DNA of 64,000 nucleotides, taken from Nocardia coubleae NBRC 108252 (lineage in GTDB: Bacteria; Actinomycetota; Actinomycetes; Mycobacteriales; Mycobacteriaceae). How positions within the stretch are numbered: the stretch's first letter is position 1; the number at the start of each line of letters is the position of its first letter. The notes beneath the pieces are model-generated. The model worked only from the letters and a program-made list of their open reading frames with translations. It was not told the origin of the DNA and did no database searches. The position numbers and the translations under genes are program-made. Shown here piece by piece: positions 53,622 to 62,644 of the stretch. The stretch is from NCBI RefSeq assembly GCF_001612805.1, contig NZ_BDBD01000019.1, positions 62,001 to 126,000 of the forward strand, read 5' to 3'.

Positions 53622-54180
53622 CCTCGTTCGCGGCGCGGATCCGGCTGGTGACGCTGGTGGTGACGATGGCGAGCAGGGTGCCGAGCACCACCAGGTCGAA
53701 CACGATCTGCACCATGGTCACGATGCGGGCGGCCTGGCCGGTGGCGTGGATGTCGCCGTAACCGATGGTCCCGAGGGTGACCAGCGTGTAGTACAGCGCG
53801 TCGGTCCGGGTCTCCAGCCCGGTGAACTGGTTCGGGTGTAGCTGCTGCATGCGGTAGTAGACGAGCGCGAACACCACGCACACGATGCACAGCACGAGCA
53901 GCACCCCGTCGACCCGCTCCCCCAACGCGGTCGACTCCTCGAGGAGGTGCTCGATCCGCTGCCAGACGAGCCAGCCGAGTCCGGCGACGCTCGCGACGAA
54001 GGCGACGACCCCAACGACCTGCCCCGGCCACGCGTCGAGTTCGAACACCCACCCCACCGGAACGCTGTAGTACAGCAGCAGCGCGCAGACCGCTGCCGCG
54101 CCGTTGCGGACCGCGTGCACGGGGACTCGTCGCTTCATCAGTCCATGATTGCGCCGAATCCGCCGCTTTCCGCGCGACAC
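53590..54180 (-). CDS. Two-transmembrane potassium channel
   Basis: 196 residues. N-terminal basic tail, four hydrophobic segments, and the pore loop LYYTLVTLGTIGYGDIH with selectivity filter TIGYGD between the last two. Like small prokaryotic ion channels but with two extra N-terminal segments and no RCK domain. GTG 54180 is taken; ATG 54138 (MKRRVPVHAV) is an alternative. It overlaps pgi tail-to-tail by 32 bp, so the two 3' regions can form antisense. Confidence 0.85.
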   Translation of the reverse strand: MSRGKRRIRRNHGLMKRRVPVHAVRNGAAAVCALLLYYSVPVGWVFELDAWPGQVVGVVAFVASVAGLGWLVWQRIEHLLEESTALGERVDGVLLVLCIVCVVFALVYYRMQQLHPNQFTGLETRTDALYYTLVTLGTIGYGDIHATGQAARIVTMVQIVFDLVVLGTLLAIVTTSVTSRIRAANEVSAAARDTTR

Positions 54181-54231
54181 ACGCCCGGCGTGCCGCGGCT
54201 GGTAACGGATGCCGCGCGGTGAAGGGGGCGG

Positions 54232-54891
54232 TCAGTCCAGGGCGTAGCCGCGGCCCGTCGCGATCAGGACGCGATCCGCGCGGCTTCGGGTGGCGGCGAT
54301 GAGGTCGGCATTGCGCAGGTCGCTGTCCATCACTTTCACCCGCGCCTCATCCGGGGTGCGGCCGCCCGCGGTGTGCCGGTCGAGCAGGCGTTCGGTGAGC
54401 ACCTGCCGTGGCGCGTCGAGATACCAGCATTCGTCGAGCAGTCCGCGTACCGGCGCCCAACCCGGCGCGTCGGTGAGCAGCAGGTAGTTCCCCTCGACGA
54501 CGACCACGCGTTCGTCGCGCACCACCACACCGCCCTCGGTCGGCTCGTCGACGGCCCGGTCGAACAGCGGCCACGGCACCGGTTCGCCCACGGGTGTTTC
54601 CCGGAGCAGACGAAGATCGGCGACGAACGCGTCCGCGTCGAAGGTGTCGGACTCGCCTTTGCGGGCCAGCGCGCCCCTGGCTCGCAGCACGTCGTTGCGC
54701 AGGTGATAACCGTCCATCGGCGCGACGACCGCACTGCGCCCGAGACGATTCAGCTCGTGGCAAAGACGCTGCGCGAGAGTCGATTTGCCAGCGCCCGGCG
54801 GGCCCGCGATACCGAGGAGAAACCGGTCCCCGCGCGTCGGCACCAGCCCGGCGAGGTCCCCTGCCGTCAACACATCGTCCGCTCGAGCCAC
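54232..54891 (-). CDS. P-loop nucleoside/small-molecule kinase
   Basis: 219 residues. Walker A GPPGAGKSTLAQRL (residues about 30-43) and the strand PMDGYHLRNDVLRARGALARKGES, the uridine-kinase/phosphoribulokinase-like pattern. VVVVEGNYLLLTDAPGW is the Walker-B-like strand, and ARVKVMDSDLRNADLI the lid. Substrate cannot be fixed from sequence; pantothenate, sugar or nucleoside kinases of this class are the options. Starts 51 bp upstream of a gap to the AidB-like gene, on the same strand. Confidence 0.85.
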   Translation of the reverse strand: MARADDVLTAGDLAGLVPTRGDRFLLGIAGPPGAGKSTLAQRLCHELNRLGRSAVVAPMDGYHLRNDVLRARGALARKGESDTFDADAFVADLRLLRETPVGEPVPWPLFDRAVDEPTEGGVVVRDERVVVVEGNYLLLTDAPGWAPVRGLLDECWYLDAPRQVLTERLLDRHTAGGRTPDEARVKVMDSDLRNADLIAATRSRADRVLIATGRGYALD

Positions 54892-54942
54892 GCGATCACG
54901 GTACCGCCGGCCCGGCCATGCGAAGGACCGGCCGGAGCTGAC

Positions 54943-56571
54943 TCAGTGCGTATCGACGAACCCTCGTTCGAGAATCGCACCGGTATCGACACCCACCGGC
55001 AAGGTGCCATAAGCGATCCCCCAGTCGCCGCTCAGCCGGGTCGCGCAGAACGCATCGGCGACGGCCGGATGACCGTGGCGCACCAACTGCGCACCCTGCA
55101 ACACCAGCGCCATCAACTCGACCACCCGGCGCGCCCGGTACTCGATATCGGACAGGTCGGTGAGTTCCTTGCCGACCCGGTCGATGGCGTCGTCGAGCCG
55201 CGGGTCCGCGCCACGAGCCAGGCCGACCTCGGCGAAGTAGGCCTCGACTGTCTCCGGCTGACGCCCCATGGCGCGCAGGGCATCCAGCGCCGCCACATTG
55301 CCCGACCCCTCCCAGATCGACATGAGCGGCGCCTCCCGGTACAGGCGGGGCATCCCCGATTCCTCGGCATACCCGTTGCCGCCGAGGCATTCCAGCGCTT
55401 CGGCGGCGTGCGCGGGCGCCCGCTTGCACACCCAGTACTTGGTGATGGCCAGCGCGATCCGGCGCAGCGCCGCCTCGCCCGGGTCGCTGCCCGCGCGGTC
55501 GGTTGCCCCGGCCAGACGCATCATCACGGTGGTCGCCGCGTCGGATTCGACGATCAGGTCGGCCAGCACATTGCGCATGGCGGGCTGGTCGATCAGCTTC
55601 GCGCCGAACGCTTCTCGGTGCCTGGCGTGATGCACGGCGGTGACCGCACCGAACCGCATGCCGGTGGCCGAGCCGATCACGCAGTCGAGGCGGGTCATAT
55701 TGACCATCTCGATGATCGTCTTCACCCCGGCACCCTCGGCGCCGACGAGCCACCCGGTGGCGTTCTCGTATTCGATCTCCGAGGAGGCGTTCGACTTGTT
55801 GCCGAGCTTGTCCTTGAGCCGCTGGATCCGGATCGGGTTGCGGGTGCCGTCGGGCAGCACGCGCGGCAGCAGGAAGCACGACAGCCCGCCCGGCGCCTGC
55901 GCGAGGGTGAGGAACATGTCCGACATGGGCGCCGAGGTGAACCACTTGTGCCCGACGATGCGGTGCGACCCGTCCGGTTGCGGTGTGGCGGTGGTGGTGT
56001 TGGCGCGCACGTCCGAGCCGCCCTGCTTCTCGGTCATCGACATGCCCGCGATCAGCCCGGCTTTCGTCGAGGGCTCACGCAATCCGAAATCGTAAGTGCG
56101 CGAGCCGAGCAGCGGCTCGAAGCGGGCGGCGAGTTCGGGGTTGTGACGGAGCGCGGGCACCACCGCGTAGGTCATCGAGATGGGACACATGTGCCCGGCG
56201 TCGGCCACACCCCAGGTGTAGAACTTGGCCGCGCGGGCGGTGTGCGCACCGGGGCGCTCGTCGAGCCAAGGCGAGCCGTGCAGCCCGTGCGTGACCGCCA
56301 CATTCATCAGGTCGTGCCAGTGCGGATGGAACTCGACCTCGTCGACGCGGTGTCCCCACCGGTCATGGGTGTGCAGCACCGGCGGGTAATCGTTGGCCAG
56401 CCTGCCCCACTCCTGTGCGGCGAAACCGCCTGCGAGAGCGCCGAGTTCACGTACCTCGGCCTCGGCCCAGCTCGCACCTTCCCGGTGCAGACCCTCGATG
56501 AGCGCGGGATTGCGCGAGGCGTCGAAGGGGACGAGCGGTGGTACCTGATTGAACACGTCATGGGTGATCAC
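54943..56571 (-). CDS. AidB-like acyl-CoA dehydrogenase family protein
   Basis: 542 residues, the length of AidB. FAD and substrate-binding strands: CPISMTYAVVPALRHNPELA, GMSMTEKQGGSDVRANTTTA, GHKWFTSAPMSDMFLTLAQA, CVIGSATGMRFGAVTAVHHARHREAF, and LECLGGNGYAEESGMPRLYREAPLMSIWEGSGNV, typical of the AidB subgroup. In E. coli AidB protects DNA under alkylation. Downstream of a TetR gene (17-bp gap). Confidence 0.9.
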   Translation of the reverse strand: MITHDVFNQVPPLVPFDASRNPALIEGLHREGASWAEAEVRELGALAGGFAAQEWGRLANDYPPVLHTHDRWGHRVDEVEFHPHWHDLMNVAVTHGLHGSPWLDERPGAHTARAAKFYTWGVADAGHMCPISMTYAVVPALRHNPELAARFEPLLGSRTYDFGLREPSTKAGLIAGMSMTEKQGGSDVRANTTTATPQPDGSHRIVGHKWFTSAPMSDMFLTLAQAPGGLSCFLLPRVLPDGTRNPIRIQRLKDKLGNKSNASSEIEYENATGWLVGAEGAGVKTIIEMVNMTRLDCVIGSATGMRFGAVTAVHHARHREAFGAKLIDQPAMRNVLADLIVESDAATTVMMRLAGATDRAGSDPGEAALRRIALAITKYWVCKRAPAHAAEALECLGGNGYAEESGMPRLYREAPLMSIWEGSGNVAALDALRAMGRQPETVEAYFAEVGLARGADPRLDDAIDRVGKELTDLSDIEYRARRVVELMALVLQGAQLVRHGHPAVADAFCATRLSGDWGIAYGTLPVGVDTGAILERGFVDTH

Positions 56572-56588
56572 GGCGGAACTCCTTAGGG

Positions 56589-57194
56589 CTACAACGATTC
56601 CGGGCGCGCACCGAGCGCGCGAACGGCGAAGGCGACCAGCTCGGGAACGACGGACTCGGCGGGCGGGGCCGTGGCGAGGGGGCCGACGAGCACCTCACCG
56701 ATGGCGCCGACGAGCGCGGCGGCGGACAGGTGCGAATCCTGCGGTGGCAGTGCGCCTTCGGCGACGCCGTGGGTGATGGCGGCTTCGAACGAGGCGGTGA
56801 AGGCGCGGCGGAATTCCAGGCGTTGCACGTCGACGGCGGCGTCGACGGGTTCGGCCAGCAATACGTAGGCGAGTCTCGGATTCTTGAGCGCACGCCCAGC
56901 GAAGGTCTCCACGGCCGCGCTGACCCGCTGCATCACGTCGCCCTCGGCGACCGCCGCGCGCACCGCGGCGACCTCGCGGGCGACGACCTTCTCGAACACG
57001 GCCGACACCAGCGCGGCCTTGTTCTCGAACTGCTTGTACACCGTGCCGGTGGCGATACCCGCCTCGGCGGCCACCGCGGCCATCGACAAGCCGGCGAACC
57101 CGTCGCGCGAGAGCACGGCCGTCGCACCCTGCACGATCAGCGCACGTTGCGCGTCGAGCCGGGCCTGCACGGCCGGCGTCCTCCGGTACACCAT
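56589..57194 (-). CDS. TetR-family regulator of the AidB-like/enoyl-CoA hydratase divergon
   Basis: 201 residues. The N-terminal helix-turn-helix AAVAAEAGIATGTVYKQFENKAALVSAVFEK fits TetR. The C-terminal ligand-binding core is helical (AYVLLAEPVDAAVDVQRLEFRRAF). It is divergent from the enoyl-CoA hydratase gene; the shared intergenic region carries the palindrome at 57197-57225, which implies autoregulation and control of both directions by an acyl-CoA-type ligand. Confidence 0.92.
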   Translation of the reverse strand: MVYRRTPAVQARLDAQRALIVQGATAVLSRDGFAGLSMAAVAAEAGIATGTVYKQFENKAALVSAVFEKVVAREVAAVRAAVAEGDVMQRVSAAVETFAGRALKNPRLAYVLLAEPVDAAVDVQRLEFRRAFTASFEAAITHGVAEGALPPQDSHLSAAALVGAIGEVLVGPLATAPPAESVVPELVAFAVRALGARPESL

Positions 57195-57196
57195 AC

Positions 57197-57225
57197 GAAG
57201 AAGTGAACCACTGATTCACCTCTTC
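57197..57225. promoter_or_regulatory. Candidate TetR operator
   Basis: Palindrome with 11-bp arms GAAGAAGTGAA and TTCACCTCTTC (one mismatch) around CCACTGA. A second, wider pair of 9-bp arms, ACCATACGA (57190-57198) and TCGTATGGT (57241-57249), encloses it. It lies between the TetR start and the divergent gene. Confidence 0.8.
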
Positions 57226-57255
57226 ACACAAGGGTGGGTTTCGTCGTATGGTCGA

Positions 57256-58047
57256 GCTATGAGCTCAGGTCCCGCGTCCGATTCGGTGCGTGTCGAGAAG
57301 GCGGGGCCGGTCACCACGGTGATCCTGAACCGTCCCCACGCCCGCAACGCCGTCGACGGGCCGACGGCCCGCGCCCTGGCGGAGGCTTTCCGCGCGTTCG
57401 ACGGCGACCCGACCGCCTCGGTGGCGGTGCTGTGGGGCGAGCACGGCACGTTCTGCGCGGGCGCCGATCTGAAATCGCTCGGCACCGACCGCAGCAACCA
57501 GGCGACGCCCGACGGTGACGGACCGATGGGACCCACCAGGATGCGGCTGTCCAAACCGGTGATCGCCGCGGTGTCCGGGCACGCGGTAGCCGGTGGGCTC
57601 GAGCTGGCGCTGTGGTGCGACCTGCGGGTGGCCGAGCAGGACGCCGTGTTCGGCGTGTTCTGCCGCCGCTGGGGTGTGCCGCTCATCGACGGCGGCACGG
57701 TGCGTCTGCCGCGCATCGTCGGCGAGGGGCGGGCGCTGGACATGATTCTCACCGGTCGGCCGGTGAGCGCGCCCGAAGCGTTGCAGATGGGGCTGGTCAC
57801 CCGTGTGGTTCCCACCGGGGATGCGCGCCGGGTGGCCGAGGAACTGGCCGGGCAACTCGCGGCGCTCCCACAAACCTGCCTGCGTTCCGACCGCGAATCC
57901 GTGTACGACCAGGTCGGTCATTCCGAGGACGAGGCGCTGCGCATCGAATTCGCGCACGGTGTCAAGGCTCTCGCCGACGGTGCGCTGGAGGGTGCGGCCC
58001 GCTTCGCCGCGGGCGCGGGCAGGCACGGCGCCGCGTCCACGTCGTAA
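57256..58047 (+). CDS. Enoyl-CoA hydratase/isomerase family protein
   Basis: 263 residues from ATG 57256. Crotonase fold: VILNRPHARNAVDG, the oxyanion-hole segment GTFCAGADLKSLG, and VSGHAVAGGLELALWCDLRVAEQDAVFG. The second catalytic region reads RRWGVPLIDGGTVRLPR, with Asp in place of one of the usual Glu residues, so isomerase or hydratase specificity is uncertain. It is followed with a 1-bp overlap (TAATG) by the next gene. Confidence 0.92.
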   Translation, partial: AMSSGPASDSVRVEKAGPVTTVILNRPHARNAVDGPTARALAEAFRAFDGDPTASVAVLWGEHGTFCAGADLKSLGTDRSNQATPDGDGPMGPTRMRLSKPVIAAVSGHAVAGGLELALWCDLRVAEQDAVFGVFCRRWGVPLIDGGTVRLPRIVGEGRALDMILTGRPVSAPEALQMGLVTRVVPTGDARRVAEELAGQLAALPQTCLRSDRESVYDQVGHSEDEALRIEFAHGVKALADGALEGAARFAAGAGRHGAASTS

Positions 58048-59327
58048 TGGACCGCCTGACCGTCGTCGACGAGATCTTCCTGCGTACCCATCGGGGAATG
58101 GGCACGCCGATCGCCCTGCAGGGACTGTGGCGAACGCCGGACACGATGGATCCGGCTCTGCTGCGACAGATCCACCACGAGCTGAGTCATGGCCCGCTGG
58201 GCCGCAGAGTCGTCCGCGCCCACGTCCCCGGCGCCCGCCGCGCCTGGCAGCCCACCGTCCGCACTCACCCGCTCGACTACCTCGCGGCCGATGCCCACCG
58301 TGCGCCCCTGTGTGCGGTGGAAATCCTGCCGTGGGCCGATACGCTCGGCGCCGACCTCGATCCCGAGTACTTCCCCGGTTGGCGGTTGTCGGCGGCGCCT
58401 CTGGCAGACGGCGGAACCGTTGTCGCCCTGACCTGTTCGCACGCCCTTGCCGACGCTCAAGGGCTGATCCACGCTGTCGCGCTGGCCTTGCGACCGCTCA
58501 ACGGCGAACCTACGGAACATGCGTCGACCGCGGTCACCTCTACCGCACGACACCAGCGCCGCGAACGGTCCGCGGACGAGGCCCGTTCGGACTGGGCCGA
58601 TGCTCGGACGCAGTGGGCAACGGTGCTCGGCGGGACCGCGCGAGCACTGCGCAACGGTGTTCCCCGACCGCCCGAGACCATCGTCTACTCGGCAGCTCCA
58701 GGGCGCACCGTACGCAGCTCCCTGCTGGCTTTCGATGCGGCACAATGGGATTCCGTCGCGGCGGAAGCGGGTGGCACGCCGAACAGTCTGTTCATCTACC
58801 TGGTCGCGAACATACTGTGGGAGAACGGCTTCGGTGACGACACCATCACCGCGAGCCTGCCGGTGGACACCCGCGACGAACCACGCGTGGACAACGATCT
58901 CGCCGTGACCGAGATCCGGATCGACCGCGTCGACACCCCGGAGACGATCCGCGTCAAAGCCCGCGACGCCTATCTACGCCGCATGTCGGCGCCCGCCGGG
59001 CTGCCCGAAGAAATCCTGCAGGTACTCCCTGATCGATTGGCGTACAAGCTCAGCAAAGGTGCTGGTGAGCGCGACATCCTGTGCTCCAATATCGGCACAA
59101 TGCCCGACGCCCTGCGCACCGTCGGCCCGCATGAGTGCACCCGCGTGGCCGCCCGTGCGATCCATCCGGGCATCACGGATTTTCCACGTACTCGCCTCTC
59201 CGGTTACCTCTCCCGTCTGGCCGACACCTACACGCTGGCGCTTGTCAGCTTGGACGAACACGAATCACTCACCGCGGCAGCGGATCGCGTGCTGTCGAAG
59301 GTCGGGTTGACCGCCGAGCCCTGGTGA
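58047..59327 (+). CDS. Condensation-superfamily acyltransferase
   Basis: 426 residues. Starts MDRLTVVDEIFLRTHRGMG, like WS/DGAT and condensation-type acyltransferases. The active-site motif is TCSHALADAQG, where the family consensus is HHxxxDG: only the second His and the Asp are kept, and Gly is changed. C-terminal SNIGTMPDALRTVGP resembles the SNVPGP segment of these acyltransferases. Co-transcribed with the enoyl-CoA hydratase gene; lipid or ester acyl transfer is inferred. Confidence 0.7.
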   Translation: MDRLTVVDEIFLRTHRGMGTPIALQGLWRTPDTMDPALLRQIHHELSHGPLGRRVVRAHVPGARRAWQPTVRTHPLDYLAADAHRAPLCAVEILPWADTLGADLDPEYFPGWRLSAAPLADGGTVVALTCSHALADAQGLIHAVALALRPLNGEPTEHASTAVTSTARHQRRERSADEARSDWADARTQWATVLGGTARALRNGVPRPPETIVYSAAPGRTVRSSLLAFDAAQWDSVAAEAGGTPNSLFIYLVANILWENGFGDDTITASLPVDTRDEPRVDNDLAVTEIRIDRVDTPETIRVKARDAYLRRMSAPAGLPEEILQVLPDRLAYKLSKGAGERDILCSNIGTMPDALRTVGPHECTRVAARAIHPGITDFPRTRLSGYLSRLADTYTLALVSLDEHESLTAAADRVLSKVGLTAEPW

Positions 59328-59356
59328 GATCGCAGTGAGTCCTGGGTTGCGGCAAC

Positions 59357-60046
59357 TCAATTCGCTGTCATACCCACGAGTAAAACCCTCAGCCCCCAGA
59401 CGAATTGGTCGACGGACGTCCACGCCGCGATCTCGTCCACATGCGCGGCGGTACGCGTCCAGCGATCCACGTCCAGGTCCCTCAGCTGCTCCCGCCTCCG
59501 CGCGATCCGCTCCGAATCCGTAGGCAGCGGCGGTATTCCGTCGGTCTCCGCGATATCGAGCGCCGTCGAACCGAGGACATAGACGAGCACCGCGTACACC
59601 CCGTGCGCCCGCATCTGCGTATGCAGACCGCCGCGTGCGAAGCAGGCGAACAACGCCTCCTCGATATCGCGTGCGGCAGGTCCGTCCGCCGCCGGACCGT
59701 CGTGCGGACCCGACATCATCAGCACCGCGACCGCCGGATGCTCCCACAGCCGCGACCGCATACTCAGCGCCAGCTGGATCACCGCCGAGACCCACTCGAC
59801 ACCCCGGTCGTAGAGCGGCCCGAGCCGCACGTTCGAGAGCACGCGTTCGATGGCGGCCCGTTCCAGTCCGCTCCGATCGCAAGCCAGCGCGGCCGGGTCG
59901 ACGCCGAGTCGCGCGGCCACCGCCTCGACCGTGAGTGCACCCGCCCCACTCTCGTCGAGCACTGCCAAGGCCGCGTCCACCACCCGATCCTCGGTGCACG
60001 ACAACTGTTCGGGCGGCTCGCCCCCGCTGAGCGGACTCGACGGCAT
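59357..60046 (-). CDS. TetR-family regulator
   Basis: 229 residues from ATG 60046; upstream leader is non-homologous. N-terminal DNA-binding domain: CTEDRVVDAALAVLDESGAGALTVEAVAARLGVDPAAL. The C-terminal half is a helical TetR-type core (LWEHPAVAVLMMSGPH, MRAHGVYAVLVYVLGSTALDIAE). The recognition helix region (PAALACDRSGLERA) is atypical. Convergent with the acyltransferase gene (29-bp gap); regulated targets not evident. Confidence 0.8.
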   Translation of the reverse strand: MPSSPLSGGEPPEQLSCTEDRVVDAALAVLDESGAGALTVEAVAARLGVDPAALACDRSGLERAAIERVLSNVRLGPLYDRGVEWVSAVIQLALSMRSRLWEHPAVAVLMMSGPHDGPAADGPAARDIEEALFACFARGGLHTQMRAHGVYAVLVYVLGSTALDIAETDGIPPLPTDSERIARRREQLRDLDVDRWTRTAAHVDEIAAWTSVDQFVWGLRVLLVGMTAN

Positions 60047-60175
60047 AGGCCGGACTGTACCGAGCGCGCACCCGCCCACTGAGGTGCCACGACGAGCGAA
60101 TCGCACGACTCCATCGCCGCACTGCGCGACCTGATCGAATCACCGACGTCCGTCCCGGAACGTCCGACCCCTTCC

Positions 60176-60865
60176 CTACCGAAGCGCGACCGGCATCGCC
60201 GAATCCACGCGATCGGCCACTCCGGCGGGCACCTCGATCCCCGGCTCGAGGTCCGCCGACGGCACCGGCGCACCCCATACCTGCCGCAACGGTAGCTCCC
60301 CGGCCCACACCCCACCTGCGGCGATGTCGTCCTCGTCGTCCCTCGGCCCGCCGGTCCGGACTTTCACCGACGCCTCGGCGAGGTCGAGGGCCAGCACCAT
60401 CGTGGCCGCCATCTCCTTGCGGCTGGGCGGACGGACACGGTCCCAGGACCCGGGCGCCGCATGCTCGACGATCACCCGCAGCGCTTCGAGACGTTCGTCC
60501 TCGTCGGTGACGAGTTCGGCCCGCCCACGCACCACCGCCGACCGGTAGTTCATCGAGAAGTGCATGGCGGAGCGGGCATAGATCAGGCCGTCGACGTGGG
60601 TCACCGCGATGCTGATGTCGGCGCCGATGGCGGCGCGCATATTGCCCGCGCCGGTGGAACCGTGCAGGTAGATCGTGTCGCCCGCGCGGCCGTACACGGT
60701 CGGCAGCACCACCGGCGAACCACCGAGCACCACTGCCAGGTGACAGATCAGCCCCGCGTCGAGCACCGCGTCCAGTTCGGCCCGATCGCTGCGGGCCCGT
60801 TCCTTGGATCTGGTCACCGTGGTGCGCGGGGTCGGGGACAGCGGCGTTCTGGTGTGCGTGCTCAT
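60176..60865 (-). CDS. FMN-binding split-barrel (pyridoxamine-oxidase-like) protein
   Basis: 229 residues from ATG 60865. Split-barrel fold: GLICHLAVVLGGSPVVLPTVYGRAGDTIYLHGSTGAGNMRA (FMN-binding loop) and HFSMNYRSAVVRGRAELV. Similar proteins reduce or bind F420 or FMN and are often beside PLP-dependent regulators. Its neighbour is a divergently transcribed MocR-type regulator, which probably controls it. Confidence 0.85.
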   Translation of the reverse strand: MSTHTRTPLSPTPRTTVTRSKERARSDRAELDAVLDAGLICHLAVVLGGSPVVLPTVYGRAGDTIYLHGSTGAGNMRAAIGADISIAVTHVDGLIYARSAMHFSMNYRSAVVRGRAELVTDEDERLEALRVIVEHAAPGSWDRVRPPSRKEMAATMVLALDLAEASVKVRTGGPRDDEDDIAAGGVWAGELPLRQVWGAPVPSADLEPGIEVPAGVADRVDSAMPVALR

Positions 60866-60944
60866 AAGATGAGCATCGCCGCACGATTGGCCCTCGCACA
60901 GGTCCAATTCGATGCGGGAACGACAGTCCAATCAGAGGTGGGCG
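60866..60944. promoter_or_regulatory. Shared control region of the flavoprotein and MocR genes
   Basis: Contains GTCCAAT at 60902-60908 and 60926-60932 (24 bp apart, direct repeats) and an inverted ATTGG at 60886-60890. MocR/PdxR proteins bind such direct repeats. Confidence 0.6.
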
Positions 60945-62327
60945 ATGCTCGACGACTTCCCGATCCCGCTCGACCGCTCCGCCACCGAGCCCCTGTCGGT
61001 GCAGGTAGCCGGGGCCCTGCGCACCGCCGCGACCACCCGCGTCCTGCGCGTCGGCGACCGGCTCCCGCCCTCGCGCACCCTCGCGCAACGGCTGGGCGTG
61101 AGCCGGGCCGTGATCGCCGCCGCCTACGACCAATTGCACGCCGAAGGCTGGCTCACCGGTCGACGCGGCTCCGGCACCTACCTGAGCACCGCTCCCGCGA
61201 CAGCACCGCCGAGCACCGTCGCGAGGAAGGGCATCGAGGACGAACCGACCCTGCTCGACCTCGCCGCGGGCGCACCGTGCATCGAGGCCCTCGACCGCGC
61301 GGCCTGGCGCCGCGCGTGGCGCTCGGCCGGTGACCGCGCACCCGAGGCCCGCAAGGACCGAGCGGGCGAGCCCGGCTATCGCGATGCCGTCGCCGAGCAT
61401 CTGCTCTGGCATCGTGGACTGGCCGCGGGCGCGGCGTCGGTGGTACTGGCGACCGCGGGCACGAGTACCGCCGTCGGGGAACTCGCCGCGGCCCTGCTCC
61501 GTCCCGGCGACACCGTGGCCATCGAAGACCCCGGCTATCTGCGCGCGGTCGGTGCGTTCCAGGCCGCAGGGACGACGGTGCTCCCGGTGCCCGTCGACGC
61601 GCACGGGCTGTGTGTCGACCGCATTCCGACGGGTGTCCGTGCCGTGTATTGCACACCGGCACACCAGTTCCCGATGGGCGCGCGGATGCCTGCCGGGCGC
61701 CGGGTGGAACTGGTCGAATTCGCCCGCAGCACCGGCACTCTGGTCATCGAGGACGACTACGACGGCGAATTGCGCTACGACACCGCGCCCTTGCCGCTAC
61801 TGGCGGCGATGGCGCCGGACGTGGTGGTCCACCTCGGCACCACGAGCAAGATCATCGCCCCCACCCTCGGTGTCGGCTGGCTCGTCGCCCGTCCCGACAT
61901 CACCGAGGCCGTCCTCGCGCACCGCGTCCGCATCGGTAGTTCACCGAGCCCGGCCGGCCAACTGGTGCTGGCCGAATTCGCCCGCAACGGCGACCTCGCC
62001 CGGCATCTGCGTCGCCTGCGCCGGGTGGTCCCGCCACGGCGCGCTCTGCTCGTCGGTGAGCTCGCCGACCGGGGCCTGCCGGTCCTCGGTGACGATGCCG
62101 GGTCGCATGTGGTCGTCGAACTGCCCGACGCCGCCGCCGAGGCCGCCGCGGTCGATGCCGCCCGAAGCCGCGGAGTCCTGCTCGACGGGCTGGCCCGCCA
62201 CCACCTCGCCACGCCGCACAGGTTCGGTGTCGCCCTCGGCTACACGGCCCTGACCAGCACCGAATTGGCCCGGGCCGTCCCGATCGCGGCCGACTGTCTC
62301 GCCGCCCATGTCACCCGGCGGTCGTAG
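60945..62327 (+). CDS. MocR-type (PdxR-like) GntR/aminotransferase regulator
   Basis: 460 residues from ATG 60945. The N-terminal winged helix (LSVQVAGALRTAATTRVLRVGDRLPPSRTLAQRLGVSRAVIAAAYDQL) is GntR type. It is joined to an aminotransferase-like domain with CTPAHQFPMGARM, EDDYDGELRYD and the PLP-binding STSKIIAPTLGVGW-like motif TTSKIIAPTLGVGW (Lys). Such proteins sense PLP or amino compounds; this one is divergent from a PPOX-like gene, fitting a vitamin B6-linked circuit. Confidence 0.9.
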   Translation: MLDDFPIPLDRSATEPLSVQVAGALRTAATTRVLRVGDRLPPSRTLAQRLGVSRAVIAAAYDQLHAEGWLTGRRGSGTYLSTAPATAPPSTVARKGIEDEPTLLDLAAGAPCIEALDRAAWRRAWRSAGDRAPEARKDRAGEPGYRDAVAEHLLWHRGLAAGAASVVLATAGTSTAVGELAAALLRPGDTVAIEDPGYLRAVGAFQAAGTTVLPVPVDAHGLCVDRIPTGVRAVYCTPAHQFPMGARMPAGRRVELVEFARSTGTLVIEDDYDGELRYDTAPLPLLAAMAPDVVVHLGTTSKIIAPTLGVGWLVARPDITEAVLAHRVRIGSSPSPAGQLVLAEFARNGDLARHLRRLRRVVPPRRALLVGELADRGLPVLGDDAGSHVVVELPDAAAEAAAVDAARSRGVLLDGLARHHLATPHRFGVALGYTALTSTELARAVPIAADCLAAHVTRRS

Positions 62328-62398
62328 CATGGACCACGACCCCGCGTGGGTCGCGGTTCGCCCGGCACTACCCCTCCGAGAATCGAAGTGGTGAGCAC

Positions 62399-62644
62399 AT
62401 GACCGATCAGGACATCCTGGCCAAGATCAAGCAGCTGGTCGACGAAGAACACGAACTGCGGTCCAAGGCGACGGCGGGCGAGATCGACCCGGTCAGCGAG
62501 CGCAAGCAGCTCGCCCAGCTGGAAGTGATGCTCGACCAGGCCTGGGATCTGCTGCGCCAGCGCCGCGCCCGCGCAGGCGCCGACGCCTCTCCCGAAGACA
62601 CGCAGATGCGCTCGCCCCGTGAGGTCGAGGGCTACTTGCAGTGA
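62399..62644 (+). CDS. DUF2630 small protein
   Basis: 81 residues from ATG 62399. All-helical and charged: DILAKIKQLVDEEHELRSKATAGEIDP, LEVMLDQAWDLLRQRRARA, typical of DUF2630. Function unknown. Overlaps the following reductase start by 4 bp (GTGA), so the two are translationally coupled. Confidence 0.88.
   Translation: MTDQDILAKIKQLVDEEHELRSKATAGEIDPVSERKQLAQLEVMLDQAWDLLRQRRARAGADASPEDTQMRSPREVEGYLQ

Noticed and set aside
59265..61664. 799-codon - strand open frame
   Set aside because: Runs opposite and across the MocR, PPOX and TetR genes, with Arg/Gly-rich composition.
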